DNA of 64,000 bases from Neoarius graeffei (GCF_027579695.1 NC_083571.1:38390943-38454942); one strand, 5' to 3'. Shown: positions 29,305 through 41,204, counted from the first letter of the stretch. Translations and numbers: made by a program. The notes: generated from the sequence alone by a model not told the origin.

Positions 29305-29734
29305 GTCGGGCGGTGGGGGTATGTGGCAGCAGGGGTGTGGCCGAGCGTCAGTCTGTGAATGGAGGGCAGAGTCAGGGAAGGTGAGTGGTCGTATCGCTAC
29401 ACCTGTTGTCAATTAACGTGTGTTTGTGTGTCTCTTCCAGTGACTGTGCCCTATAAAAGGAGAGTGAGAAGGGGAGGTCAGCACCGAGGGCTTGATAGTA
29501 GCCTGTGTGTGTGAGAGACAGTTTGAGCTGTGTGCTGAAAAGCAACAATAAAGATAATTAACATGCAAACAACTGCCTGCTGTGCTTCTGTGCTCCACCC
29601 ACATCAGGGTCTCTCTACACACTGTTTACACAGGAAGAAAGGAGCAGTTTACAGCACTGAGCTCTGAGCCGCGCTCTTGGGAGCTGTGGCTGTGACATCA
29701 CATGCGATGTTGAAAGTGTATTTCTGCATTCATG

Positions 29735-30780
29735 TCAGTCACATCACATTACATTACATGGCATTAATCAAATGCTCTTATCCAAAGCAACGTACAGTAC
29801 AATGCATGCAAAAGTCAGGTACATGAAGTGCTGAACTTCTAGACAAGAAAGTTCTAGTGCCAACTGAACAAATGACAGCAATCCTGAGTGTAATATTCCC
29901 TTGAAGTACCAATAGTCAAACAGCCAAGGAAACAAACCAACCATATAAAGTATAACTAAATAGAGAACTCAAAACAGCGAACCCCAGGCAAGATGGTACA
30001 CAGCCTGGATTGGTCTAGACCAAAATGCAGTGGGCAGGGAAGAAGGAGAGAAGTGCAGCTTGAAGAAGTGAGTCTTCAGTCTGCGCTTGAAGGTGGTCAG
30101 GGAGTCGGTAGTTCTGACCTCAGTGGGAAGGTCATTCCAGAAATGGGGAACCAGGACAGACAAGAGTCTTGAGGGGGCTGGGCAGGAGGAAAGATGAGCA
30201 GGAGCCAGGTGACCAGTAGTAATGGAGTGTAGGGATCTGGCTGGCGTGTAGGGGTGGAACAGACTCTGGAGGTATGCTGGACCTGACCCTTGACTGCCTG
30301 CTAAGCTAGCGCCAATGTCTTAAATTTGTTATGATCTGCAATAGGTAGTCAGTGCAGTTCAGCAAGCAGAGGGGTGACATGGGAAGAATGAGGGAGGTTG
30401 TTGACCAGGCAAGCTTCAACCTTCTGGATGAACTGCAGGAGTCTGATGGCAGAAGATGAAAGGCCAGCAAGGAGGGAGTTGCAGTAGTCTAAACAGGAGA
30501 GGATCAGTGCTTTGACCAGGAGCTGAGTAGAGTAGGTGGTAAGAAAAGGGCAGATACTTCGGATGTTGTACAGAAGGAATCTACATGTCCATTTCACTGC
30601 AGCGATGTTCACTGAGGAGGAGAGTTTGTCGTCGAACACGACTCCTAGGTTCTTCACATTTGGTGAAGGAGACCTAGAGATGTCCCCCATGGAGAGGACA
30701 ATGTCCAGTGACATTGCCACTTTGAAGAGTTCATTTAAAACATCTCCAGCGATTCTATAACTCACAGTAAAGTTTATGTG
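29735..30780 (-). mobile_element. L2 LINE fragment, 3' half
   Basis: On the minus strand VKNLGVVFDDKLSSSVNIAA, LLYNIRSICPFLTTYSTQLL and LSCLDYCNSLLAGLSSSAIR are the typical region after the L2 reverse transcriptase core. They are followed by VLVPHFWNDLPTEVRTTDSL and FKRRLKTHFFKL, the protein's C-terminus, in another frame. The 3' tail has AAGAGCATTTGATTAATGCC and ATGTAATGTAATGTGATG repeats, as in other fish L2 elements. The element is 5' truncated. Its tail is also present at 63900-64000, so the insertion predates the segmental duplication. Confidence 0.85.
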
Positions 30781-30926
30781 TGTAATGTATCTCCGATGCA
30801 TTGTAAGTTCCTCATGAGACTGAATCTAGTGACATTTCCACAGCAATGTCCCTGATTTCAGGGAATACAGTGTGGCTTTAAAAACTCAATTTCCCATAAT
30901 GCACAGGAGCATTTCACACTGAATAA

Positions 30927-31303
30927 CTCATCTCATCTCATTATCTCTAGCCGCTTTATCCTTCTACAGGGTCGCAGGCAAGCTGGAGCCTATCCCAGCT
31001 GACTACGGGCGAAAGGCGGGGTACACCCTGGACAAGTCGCCAGGTCATCACAGGGCTGACACATAGACACAGACAACCATTCACACTCACATTCACACCT
31101 ACGGTCAATTTAGAGTCACCAGTTAACCTAACCTGCATGTCTTTGGACTGTGGGGGAAACCGGAGCACCCAGAGGAAACCCACGCGGACACGGGGAGAAC
31201 ATGCAAACTCCACACAGAAAGGCCCTCGACGGCCATGGGGCTCGAACCTGGACCTTCTTGCTGTGAGGCGACAGCGCTAACCACTACACCACCATGCCGC
31301 CCC
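30927..31303 (-). mobile_element. SINE, full length
   Basis: Antisense copy flanked by a duplication of about 10 bp, ACACTGAATA, on both sides. The target site is unique AT-rich DNA just beyond the L2 fragment. Confidence 0.93.
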
Positions 31304-31707
31304 ACACTGAATATGTTTACATATATTTGAAGACTTTTCTTTCAATGAATATTTCTCTTCCTCATCCCTTCTGTAAAGTGACCATGGGATTGTCAAAAGT
31401 GCTATAGAAATTTCACTTCTTTCTTCTTCTTCTTTTTCTTCTAAGATATTATAAAATAGAGTATAAAAAATAAAGCAAGAACAAGTTGAAGGGCAGAAAA
31501 TAAAATCTGAAGAAGAAATACCAGGTACGTGTATGGGGACAGTCACATTATTCTAATCTCTTCTACTCTAAAGATGAATAAATGTATTGGATCAATAAAA
31601 AGTTGGAGGTGTCCAAATGTTTGGTGATAAAACCTGACATTTAGACTGATAGATATTAAAGGGAGCCTCTGTAGGGAGACTACTTACACCTGATAGAACA
31701 CCAGGGT
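31304..31707. other. No recognised gene
   Basis: Contains a TTCTTCTTCTT-rich tract near 31415-31440. No other feature seen. Confidence 0.5.
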
Positions 31708-32033
31708 TCCCGCTGACGCTCATCACGCTCATCACTGATGAATATAATCCATCAGTGAATTACTCGCAGTTGTCACAGTGACGAATGCATTTGTCATCTT
31801 TATCATGTCATCTTTTCTAGAAATCCCTCCACACATCCCTCCATTTGCCGAAATCCAACTGCAGTGAAAAGACGGCGAAACCAGAGTGTAAACTATAAGC
31901 ATGTGCTTGTGACCAATAAAAATTGTCTACACATAATGACTATGGCAGCGGGGGCATGGCCAAGCAGCAGTCTGTGAATGGAGGGCGGGGTCGGGGAAGG
32001 TAAGTGGCTAAGTCATTTCACCTGCTGTCAATT

Positions 32034-32088
<55 letters not shown>

Positions 32089-32312
32089 CAGGGATGGAGC
32101 ATAAAAGAAGAGAGAGCAGAGACAAGAGGTCTCTCCCCAACCACAATGCATGTGTGAGTGAGTGAGTGACTGAGTGAAAGAAAGAAAGCTGAAAAGCTCA
32201 ATAAAGAGTGTGTGTAAACATCAACTCTTGCCTGCCGTGCTTTTGTGCTCCACCCACATCAGTAACTGTTACAGTGGTGCCAAAACCTGGGAGCACAGAA
32301 GGGAACCACCCC

Positions 32313-33190
32313 ATGGAGTCCTCCCCATTTGAAGAGCTCATCCTTGCCCTCGCTACCGCCCAGCAGAACCAGCATCAAGCGCTGATCACCCTCCAAAAGG
32401 AACAGGAGCAATGCTTCAAAGCCTTGATGCTGGCCCAACAGGAAGCTCACCAGGCATTCTGGCACCTGCTCTCGTCAGCAGGGGAGTCAGCCACCACTGC
32501 CACCACCCTCACAAAGATGGTACTGCAGGATGATCCAGAAGTGTTCCTCGCTCTCTTTGAGCAAGCAGCCGAGGCGTGGGGGTGGCCGCTGGAGCAGCAC
32601 ACAGTGTGCCTCCTCCCACTCCTGACTGGCGAGTCGCAGCTCACAGCGCAGCAGCTCCCTGCTGACAGCTGACTGGTCTATGCTGACCTGAGGAAAGCCA
32701 TCCTGCAGTGGCTCGGCCGCTCCCTGGAGCAACATTGCCAGAAGACCGCAACACTGACGAGCTCATCAATCTGGTGGCACTGTAACAGTTTATCTCTCGA
32801 CTTCTGGAAGGAATGGTGGAATGGGTCCAGTGTCACCACCTGGCGTTGCTGGAATGAGCCATCGAGCTGGCGGAGGACCATCTGGAGGCGGCTCCGATGG
32901 CAGGCAGATGAGGCATCTCCCCTCACTTCTCTTCTCTCTCTCTCTTCCCCCCCGTCTCTTGTCCCCCTCTCCACCACGTTCCCCTGCCATGGAGGAGGCG
33001 GCAGCTGGCTCCTCCCCAGCCGGCCCATCACACCCATGGTGTCCTCCCATCTCCCTCTTCTGTGTCTGTGTTGTCTCCCCCTCAGGTGAGTGACACCCAT
33101 AACACCAGTGCAGAGGGAAAGCCTGGGCCGGTGTGCTGGTGCGGCAGGGAACTGGAGCATCTCCAGAGTCAGAGCTCTGCAAGGGAGGTG
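32313..33190 (+). pseudogene. gag region of Gypsy fossil B
   Basis: Similar along its length to the gag of fossils A and C (MESSPFEELILALATAQQNQ, then HQALITLQKEQEQCFKALML). A decayed zinc-knuckle region follows near 33135. Part of the retrotransposon at 31941-38032. Confidence 0.75.
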
Positions 33191-33194
33191 AGTG

Positions 33195-33710
33195 CTGTAA
33201 TCCGGATCCCCAACAAGCCAGAAACCGCCCCCAATCGGGCCGGAACATATCGCATACCAGTGAGTATTCAAGGGGATACATATCACGCTTTGGTGGATTC
33301 CAGTTGTAATCAGACCTCAATTCACCAACGCCTGGTGCAAGGTGAGGCATTGGGGGGAGCACAAGTGGTGAAAGTGTTGTGTGTACATGGGGATGTTCAC
33401 CATTACCCTCTAGTGTCTGTCCATATTCTATTCCGGGGCCAAATGCATAGAGTAAAGGCAGCGGTTAGTCCTTGTCTCACCCACTTGTTGATTTTGGGTA
33501 CTGATTGGCCAGGGTTTAAAAAACTGATGGAATATTTAACACATAGTTTGTCCTGCACTAGTAGGTCACAGGAAGATCCCAGTGTGGCACTGACTGGAGA
33601 AGCTGTCACAGAGCCGTCTACGTCAACACTGCGTCAGAGCGAGGAGCAGCCCGCTCCTTCTCCCTCTCTCGGCGATTCCCTTGGGGATTTCCCATTAGAG
33701 CAGTCGTGAG
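33195..33710 (+). pseudogene. Protease region of Gypsy fossil B
   Basis: Contains the aspartic protease-like stretch YHALVDSSCNQTSIHQRLVQ and LLILGTDWPGF, the same region seen in fossil C. Decayed and non-functional. Confidence 0.75.
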
Positions 33711-33859
33711 ACAAGACTCTGCAGCATGCATTTGACCAAGTGAGAGTAATCGATGGTCAAACTCTTCAGCCAAGCATGGCACCAACCTTCCTTTATTTTA
33801 CTATTATTAAAGATAGATTGCACCGAGTGACGCAGGACATTCAAACTAATCAATGAATA

Positions 33860-34770
33860 ACCCAGTTGTTAATCCCAAAGAGCTGTAGGGAACTCGTATT
33901 CCATGCGGCTCACTTTAATCCCATGGCTGGACACTTAGGGCAAGATTAAACACTAGCCCGAATGATGGCCGGGTTCTATTGGCCAGGGATTCGCGGGGAT
34001 GTCCGTTGGTGGTGTGCGGCATGCCGTGAATGCCAATTAGTCAATCCCGTGGCCACTCCAAAAGTGCCGTTGCGCCCGGTCCCTCTAGTCAAGACCCCGT
34101 TTGAGCAAATTGGGATCGATCTCGTCGAGCCATTAGATTGGTCAGCACGGGGATATTGCTTTATTTTAGTTCTGGTGGACTATGCAACACGATATCCGGA
34201 AGCAGTGCCTCTCTGCAATATCTCAGCACGCAGCCCCTGTTATTTGCCATATGAGAGGTCCTGTAAGCCTCCACGGGGTTTTCTCCCTTTGAATTATTAT
34301 ATGGACATAAGTCGTGTGGTATTCTGGACATGCTACGGGAAAATTGGGAGGATGAACCTTCACCTAGTAAAAACAAAATCCAGTATGTTCTTGACCTGCG
34401 CGCCAAACTCCACACCCTCACGCACCTAACCCAGGAGAATTTGTGGCAGGTACAAGAACATCAAAGCCGGCTGTATGACAGGGGCATCCGCCTTTGAGAG
34501 TTCATGCTGGGAGACAAAGTGCTCATATTATTGCCCACATTGAGCTCCAAATTAGTCGCCAAGTGGCAAGGGCCCTTCGAGGTCACATCGCGAGTCGGGG
34601 ACGTCGACTATGAGGTGAGGCAAATGGATAGGGGTGGGGCACTGCAAATCTACCACCTCAACCTTTTAAAACACTGGAATGAGGGGGTCCCTGTGGCATT
34701 GGCATCGGTAGTCCTGGAGAAGGCAGAGCTGGGGCCAGAGGTGAAAAATATAACATCTCGGCAGATCCCC
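33860..34770 (+). pseudogene. Integrase region of Gypsy fossil B
   Basis: Integrase parts in order: FYWPGIRGDVRWWCAACREC, IGIDLVEPLDWSARGYCFIL, and the C-terminal LGDKVLILLPTLSSKL with KWQGPFEVTSRVGDVDYEVR. It lies upstream of the reverse transcriptase. The coding is decayed. Confidence 0.82.
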
Positions 34771-34819
34771 TTGACTCCTCTATCCCGAAACGGTCTTTTC
34801 CACACCATTTGGTTTACAC

Positions 34820-36660
34820 CAGTGATTCTCAAACTGTGGTACGCGTACCACTAGTGGTACGCGGGCTCCATTCTAGTGGTACGCCAAAGAATCACTTAAT
34901 TAAATAAATTTTTTTAAAAAACGTGAAATACTATCCATAATATCCGAATGGATGGAAATATCTTATCAACCGATGACAAGAAAATGAAACGAGATACAAA
35001 TTAAGTTAATAATTTTAAAAAGTTTGCAAGTGCTTCTGGGTAGCCATACGTAGCGTACGTACGCATTCCCGCCGGTTCCGCTGACAGACGGTTATCCGCC
35101 ATTGGTAGACTAGGCTGTGATGGAAAAAGGTAGAGGTGGCTTTGCTAATTATGACGAGTACGACAAAATTACTGTCGTGGCTTAAATCCGTGAATGCGAG
35201 CGTGGATCTAGAGAGAGAGAGAACTGAAGAGGACGTGTGTGAGCTGGGCGCAGATGCTAACGACAGTGGCAAAACCAGCCCCAGAACTGCTAGCAAACAG
35301 CAGAAACCAGTGAGGAGGAAGTATGATGAAAAATACATAAAACTGGGATTCATTTGGAGCAGGACAGAGGAGCTGCCCAGGCCGCAGTGTGTTGTATGCG
35401 GGGACGTTCTGAGCAATGAGTCCATGAAACCATCGCATCTCAAACGGCATCTTACAACCAAACACACAGCATTAAAGGACAAACCAGTGGATTTTTTTTT
35501 TACGAAAACGTGATGAACTGAAGCAGTCCAAGTCCACCATTCTGTCCTATGGTACACCCATAGCCAAAGCACAGGAAGCTTCATATCGTGCCAGCCTCCT
35601 GATCGCCAGAGCTGGTAAGCTGCATACACTCGGGGAACTGCTGTGTTTACCATTAGCCAAAGAGATGACACGTATCATGTGTGGAAAGAAAGCTGCCAGA
35701 GAGTTAAACTTGGTGCACTTTCAAATGACACCGTGTCAAGGAGGATAAATGACATGGCTGACGATGTTAAAAAGACACTGATTGAGCGCATTAAGAACAG
35801 TAGATATTTTGCCATACAGCTTGATGAGACTACAGATGTTGCAGATTTGGCCAATTTATTGGTTTATGTGAGATATGAATATGACGGTGTGGCGCAGAAT
35901 GTTCTGTAAATCACTGGAGACCAGAACTACATCAGAGCAAATATTCCAGTTACTGAACAAGTTCATCCAGGAGCATGGCTTGGATTGGACGTTGCAGGAC
36001 TGTGTTCACAGAGGCATGCACACCCATCACATTAAGCTCAGTAAGTTGTCAATCAATAGTCAATCAGTCAATACTCTGTGTATATTTAACATTATAAGCT
36101 GTTATTCTTAATGCTTTTCCTCACTTTTGTTTTATTCTTAATCTTATTGTTCTTCCTCTGTTTGCGGGTGTGTGTTTCTGTTTCAGAAAGCAGTCACTGG
36201 AGTTACGGAACGGCAAGAATTGCAGCTATGCATAGCCTGTTTTGATTTTTTTCCAAGTACATCAATACAGTACTTTTTTTTACTTAACATTTAAGTACAG
36301 TACAGTTATTTAACTTTTAAGTACATTTTCATTTAATCTTTTAGAACTGTCTTTTAATATTTATTTTAGTACAATGTTTATTTCACTTTTATGTGCAATT
36401 AATTTTATTTGATTCATTATTTAAGTACAGTGTTTTATTTTCCTATATTTAAACACAGTGTTACTGTTCAAAGTACTGTGTGTAATGTTACAGTGGCCAA
36501 CAATATTAAATATACTTGTTAAATAAAACCTCTGCCTTGTTTTTAATGAATACTTAGGCCTACTACACTACTGTATTTTAATGTTGGTTATTATGGTGGT
36601 ACTTGGAGAGCCAAGTATTTTCTGAGGTGGTACTTGGTGAAAAAAGTTTGAGAACCACTG
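34820..36660 (+). mobile_element. hAT (ZBED5/SCAND3-like) transposon inserted in Gypsy fossil B
   Basis: Ends CAGTGATTCTCAAACTGTGG and AAAAGTTTGAGAACCACTG are inverted repeats, flanked by a perfect 8-bp duplication GTTTACAC (34812-34819 and 36661-36668). GGTAC-rich subterminal motifs (GTGGTACGC, GTGGTACTTGG) occur at both ends. Only the N-terminal half of the transposase remains; the catalytic end and dimerisation domain are deleted. Confidence 0.92.
35136..35930 (+). pseudogene. hAT transposase N-terminal half with BED-type zinc finger
   Basis: The frame from 35136 holds KPVRRKYDEKYIKLGFIWSR, CVVCGDVLSNESMKPSHLKR and HLTTKH: a BED zinc finger with C-X2-C and H-X4-H. A shift at the T run near 35495 moves the frame to KSTILSYGTPIAKAQEASYR. 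After further changes comes LSNDTVSRRINDMADDVKKT followed by LIERIKNSRYFAIQLDETTD, which includes the first catalytic Asp region. At least three frame changes are visible. The family is ZBED5/SCAND3-like hAT, where LDEttD is conserved. Confidence 0.85.
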
Positions 36661-36668
36661 GTTTACAC

Positions 36669-37604
36669 TAATTTGTCACGCTCCTTTTTGGGTTGTTTGG
36701 GGCACCTGCTATGTTCCAGCGGCTTATGGACAGGGTCCTCGCCCTCATGCTGCCTATGCGGCTGCCTATCTAGACAACATAATAATCTACAGTCATGATT
36801 GGCCACGGCACTAGGAACATCTGAGGGCCATTCTAAAGTCGCTGAGGTGAGCGGACCTCATAGCTAACCTGAAAAAGGGTGCGATTGGGCAGGTGGAAGT
36901 ACGGTATCTGGGGTTCCACTTGGGCCATGGGCAGGTGCGTCCCCAAATTAACAAGACTGCAGTGATTGCGGCCTGTCCGAGGCCCAAGACCAAAAAGGAG
37001 GTAAGATGGTTCTTGGGGCTGGCTGGCTATTATCGTAGGCTTCTACCTAATTATTCAGACGTCACCAACCTGCTAACTGATCTCACTAAAAAGGGGGCTC
37101 CAGATCCGGTCCAGTGGACGGAGCAGTGCCAACAAGCCTTCTCTGACGTAAAAGCTACACTGTGTGGGGGTCCACTTTTAAACTCCCCTGACTTCTCTCT
37201 CCCCTTTATTTTGCAGACTGATGCATTGGACAGAGGTCTGGGGGGCCATTCTGTCCCAGGAGGTGGAGGGCGAGGAGCGCCCCATGCTGTACATCAGCCG
37301 GAAACTGTTGATGCGTGAAAGCAAGTACAGCACAATTGAGAAGGAGTGTCTTGCCATCAAGTGGGTGGTCCTCACCCTCCGATACTACCTGCTGGGGCAC
37401 CCTTTCACTCTCTGTTCAGAGCACGTGCCCCTCCAGTGGCTCCACCGCATGAAGGATACCACTGCGCGGATCACCCGTTGGTATCTCACCCTCCAGCCAT
37501 TTAAATTCGAGGTGATCCACAGGCCGGGGGCACAGATGGTGGTGGCGGACTTTCTGTCCCGTTGGGGGGGAGTTGGCTTCAGGCCGAACAGCTCCCTGGC
37601 CTGA
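36669..37604 (+). pseudogene. Reverse transcriptase and RNase H region of Gypsy fossil B
   Basis: Reverse transcriptase end (EVRYLGFHLGHGQVRPQINK) and RNase H (STIEKECLAIKWVVLTLRYY, then HPFTLCSEHVPLQWLHRMKD) lie directly before the right LTR, as expected when integrase comes first. Decayed. Confidence 0.82.
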
Positions 37605-37712
37605 GTCGGGCGGTGGGGGTATGTGGCAGCGGGGTCGTGGCCAAGCATCAGTCTGTGAATAGAGGGCAGGTTTGGGGAAGGTAAATGGCTAAGTCATGCC
37701 ACCTGCTGTCAA

Positions 37713-37760
<48 letters not shown>

Positions 37761-37826
37761 AGGGATGGAGCATAAAAGGAGAGAGAGCAGAGAAAAGGGG
37801 TCTCTTCCTGACCACAACGCATGTGT

Positions 37827-37884
37827 GAGTGAGTGAGTGAGTGAGTGAGTGAGTGAGTGAGTAAGTGAGTGAGTGAGTGAGTGA

Positions 37885-37955
<71 letters not shown>

Positions 37956-37956
37956 C
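37827..37956 (+). repeat. (GTGA)n(GAAA)n microsatellite in the right LTR of fossil B
   Basis: The matching place in the left LTR (32155-32190) has only a few GTGA and GAAA units. The expansion accounts for most of the length difference between the LTRs and happened after insertion. Confidence 0.9.
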
Positions 37957-38119
37957 TCAATAAAGAGTGTGTGTAAACATCAACTCTTGCCTGTCATGCT
38001 TTTGTGCTCCATCCACATCAGGAACTGTTACAATGACCAAATGAGCACCAAGCTTTTGACCAATCGCAGTGAGTCTTAAGTGGCCTGGTGTGGTGGTGTA
38101 CCTGCATGAACCAAACAAT

Positions 38120-38352
38120 GGCACTGTCTAAAGCTGATGAAGTTTTTTGGGCCATCTTCTTCAAGTACTGAAGATGATTTAAGGGCTGAAGCAGCCATGA
38201 AGGAGGCACACTCAGGCCCCCGACCGTCCCTGAGCACATTGGACAGTGTCAGTAATACAGAGGTCAGGGGAAAAAAGAAACACCAAAGTGAAAGTGCTGT
38301 CAGCCGGCAGGTGACTGAAGGGAGCTATGTTTTGGACGGCATGCCGTGTTGA
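38120..38352 (+). pseudogene. hAT transposase N-terminal fragment
   Basis: The frame SLKLMKFFGPSSSSTEDDLR begins with the basic/aromatic motif (xLxxFFxP) common at the start of KIAA1586/ZNF862-type hAT proteins, followed by a serine- and acid-rich linker (RPSLSTLDSVSNTEVRGKKK) and a stop at 38350. It belongs to the outer hAT (31708-39337). The rest of the transposase is gone. Confidence 0.45.
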
Positions 38353-39510
38353 GTCCCTGTGGCTAATGTGGCGTTGTTAGACCCCATCACTCGGGGCTAT
38401 CACCCCCGGGTATTTTCACCCTCAAAAAAAGTAAGAGATTAATGGAAAACAACTAACTTGGATGTCATCTGGGATTTTGAATGTTGTAATACAATAATGC
38501 AGCTTAGAATTGATGTCTTTGTGATCCTAAATGTGAGTGAGAAATGATATTTTTATGAAAGTGATGATTAATTTTGCAAATGATATTTAAGTCAGTAGAC
38601 ATGTGCCTCAGTTTCCTGAGACATTATGGGTGTTGATTATAACTTAATGAGACAGAAACTGAAGTGAAGTACATAAATTTAAAAAGAGCAGTGTAAAAAT
38701 AACTAATAAATATGTCATAACCTTTGAATGTGTGTGTTGTAAAATTAGGTATAACCTCCCCAACCTATTGATGCCACTCTCCCTTAAAAAATACAAGCCC
38801 CAGGATAGCTGGACTTAGCCCCTGGTCTTTTTAATAGCTAGAATAGAAACGGTCCTGTGGCGAACTAACGCATGATGAAAAACGTGGTGCCATTCTGTGT
38901 TCGGTTCGTAAATCAACAGGAAACTCAGATTCCTTCACTGTTGGTTGTTCCCAGACTCTCCTGACTCTGTTCAATTGTAGATCAAGTTTTTTGTTGAAGT
39001 AAAGGCTAAAGAAAGTCCTAATACCTCTTTTGAATAATTCCATGCTAAAATAACCTTAAGTAAGCTCAAACTAAAGAGCTTTATTTGAGTTTGATGGTGC
39101 ACAAGCTGCCCAAAATCAAGTCTTTCTTATTAGATGCTGGAGTGGAGCCCAAATTTTATATGGAATGGAGAGGCCTAGCTGTATCTGGACAAATATTTGA
39201 ATTGTGCCAGTTTGGTTGGTACCGTACAAACCTGTATTAGGAAAAAATACAGACAAAAAAAAGTGAAGAATACTTATTTGAGTTTATTTTTCAAGGAAAA
39301 AATTGGAGAAATGTTTTCAGAACCCAGCGGGAACCCTGGAACACTGATGAGAATTTGAAAATCAGAAAAAAGTGTGCGCGCATGTGTGTGCGTGTGTGTG
39401 TGTGTGGGGGGGGGGGATCAGATGGATTACAGAAAGCATGTGACTGTATGAAACTCCTCAGTGCTGCGATTAGAAACGAGAGAATTAAATAAGAGCTACT
39501 GCCATTTTCA

Positions 39511-39714
39511 CACTGAAAAAAATGGCCTGTTAAATTAACACAAAAAAATCTTGTACATCGGTTGCACTTATTAAAATCATATCCACTAAGACCAATTAAG
39601 TCATATTCTGTTTGACTGAACATGACTTAATTGTTCTTAGTGGATATGATTTTAATAAGTGCAACCGATGTACAATATTTTTTTGTGTTAATTTAACAGG
39701 CCATTTTTTCAGTG
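39511..39714. mobile_element. Near-perfect 204-bp palindromic MITE
   Basis: The two halves CACTGAAAAAAATGGCCTGT ... and its inverse ... ACAGGCCATTTTTTCAGTG pair over almost the whole length, with only a few mismatches and a loop near 39610-39620. CA occurs on both sides but is too short to name a superfamily. It has no coding capacity and should form a long hairpin. Confidence 0.85.
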
Positions 39715-40138
39715 CAGGAAACAACAGTAACTCAGAGACACCTGACCTTTAACCTCTTAACACTCTTAACACACACACGAATATCACATTCTCTAAACAT
39801 GAAAATGTCTCATAAACCACTAAGAAAGACGTGTAGAATCAGTGATGTGGTGAAGTTTCCTGTCAGGAGAAATGTGTTTGTGTGAGATTTCTGGAAGGAG
39901 TCTCCAGTGTCAGCGTTCTGTAACAGTCAGAGATGAAGCTGGAGCTTTAAGTTTTCTGGAGTTTACACTTTGCAGTAACACTGCAGAAGCTGCGTTTTTT
40001 GAGAGGTGTTAATGATGATGCACTGAGGCAGTAAAGGTCAACTGAATTTGTTTATTAATGTTTCTGTTTCTGTTTATTATTAATGTTGATGAAAGAGATG
40101 TTAAAGTCTGTACTGAAGCAGATAGAGGAGGCGGTGTG

Positions 40139-40139
<1 letters not shown>
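39715..40139. other. No recognised gene
   Basis: Unique-looking sequence with no coding support, ending in an (AAT)n tract. Confidence 0.45.
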
Positions 40140-40169
<30 letters not shown>

Positions 40170-40550
40170 GGGGCGGCACAGAGGTGTAGTGGTTAGCGCT
40201 GTCGCCTCACAGCAAGAAGGTCCGGGTTCGAGCCCCGTGGCCGACGAGGGCCTTTCTATGCAGAGTTTGCATGTTCTCCCCGTGTCCACGTGGGTTTCCT
40301 CCGTGTGCTCCGGTTTCCCCCACAGTGCAAAGACATGCAGGTTAGGTTAACTGGTGACTCTAAATTGACCGTAGGTGTGAATGTGAGTGTGAATGGTTGT
40401 CTGTGTCTATGCATCAGCCCTGTGATGACCTGGCGACATGTCCAGGGTGTACCCCGCCTCTCGCCCATAGTCAGCTGGGATAGGCTCCAGCTTGCCTGCG
40501 ACCCTGTAGAAGGTTAAAGCGGCTAGAGATAATGAGATAATAATAATAAT

Positions 40551-40585
<35 letters not shown>
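40140..40585 (+). mobile_element. SINE inserted in an (AAT)n microsatellite
   Basis: A full SINE (about 40170-40535) is bordered by TAATAATAAT runs on both sides. The target duplication cannot be told from the microsatellite. Confidence 0.9.
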
Positions 40586-40586
<1 letters not shown>

Positions 40587-40859
40587 GGAAAAATAAAATT
40601 ATAATTCAGTAAAACGTGAACATGGTGAGTGACAGGTGATCCTGGGTCACAAAGGGGTGGGGCTTAGGTTAAATTTGTCCAGCCAATCAGAAGCTTGCTC
40701 ATGTGACATCATCACTCGTTGAACTGGTTTCTTCTCTCAGGGTCACGTCCCAGCAGGAAAACTCCAGTGATGAAGACGAACGAAGTGTTTCTGACCGTCC
40801 TGAACGAGATTCAGAATGATCTGATCCTCCTCATACTGTCAGACCAGTGTTACCAGGTT

Positions 40860-40890
<31 letters not shown>

Positions 40891-41144
40891 TAACACTAAT
40901 CACTGGAGCAGAACACTGAGGTGAGTATGATATTTTAACAGTGTTTTCTTTGTGTGTTTGTATGTGTGTGTGTGTGTGTGTGTGCGCAGTGTTTGCCTCA
41001 GCCAATGGGGACTGTACCATCAGTTTCAGAACTGGGGAATGTTTCAACAGTGAGCTTCACAGTGAGCACACAACATGTACTCACACTCCAACTAAACAGC
41101 ACACCGGCTAACACTGAGCACTGCAGGTCAGCTATACACACCTC

Positions 41145-41204
<60 letters not shown>

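Larger units (their letters stand above)
23989..29619 (+). mobile_element. Ty3/Gypsy fossil A, Gmr1-type order, with inserted hAT
   Basis: The two LTRs are 23989-24286 and 29322-29619 (298 bp each) and begin TGTGGCAG and end CTCTACA. The target duplication CACTG lies at 23984-23988 and 29620-29624. The paralogous block at about 63784 keeps the empty site. The primer site at 24288-24305 (TGGTGCCGAAACCCGGGA) matches the 3' end of tRNA-Phe. The purine tract is at about 29308-29321. Parts in order: gag with a CCHC knuckle, integrase, then reverse transcriptase and RNase H. The LTRs differ at roughly one base in ten by eye, so it is old. It is broken, with several breaks plus a DNA transposon inside. 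Confidence 0.9.
20507..29905 (+). repeat. Segmental duplication, copy 1 (interrupted by three insertions)
   Basis: The pieces 20507-20694, 21960-22175, 23783-23988 and 29620-29905 line up in order with 59680-59760 and 63300-64000. Between them lie a Harbinger-like element, a Tc1 and a Gypsy element, and the second copy has an empty site at each of these places. Shared landmarks are TTAATGAACCTT, CTCAACCTCACTGAACCTCC, the membrane-protein exon and the L2 tail. The left breakpoint appears to lie inside the ISL2EU relic. Confidence 0.8.
31941..38032 (+). mobile_element. Ty3/Gypsy fossil B, Gmr1-type order, with inserted hAT
   Basis: LTRs are 31941-32273 and 37622-38032; the right one is longer because (GT)n, (GTGA)n and (GAAA)n tracts have expanded. 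A perfect target duplication ATGAC lies at 31936-31940 and 38033-38037. The primer site at 32275-32292 is a slightly changed tRNA-Phe match. Parts in order: gag, protease, integrase, then reverse transcriptase and RNase H. It is broken, with many breaks and a hAT inserted inside, and it is old. Confidence 0.9.
31708..39337 (+). mobile_element. hAT transposon carrying a Gypsy fossil
   Basis: The left end CAGGGTTCCCGCTGAC and the right end CCCAGCGGGAACCCTG are inverted repeats. GAACAC borders both ends, probably part of an aged 8-bp duplication (TAGAACAC and TGGAACAC). Without the Gypsy element at 31941-38032 it would be about 1.5 kb. It carries a transposase N-terminus near 38120-38350. This is the outermost layer of a three-level nest. 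Confidence 0.7.

Noticed and set aside
40740-41126. Possible two-exon gene (TNEVFLTVLNEIQNDLILLI and VFASANGDCTISFRTGECF)
   Set aside because: Splice-like borders exist, but the segments are short, lie between dinucleotide repeats, match no family I know and have no other exons nearby.
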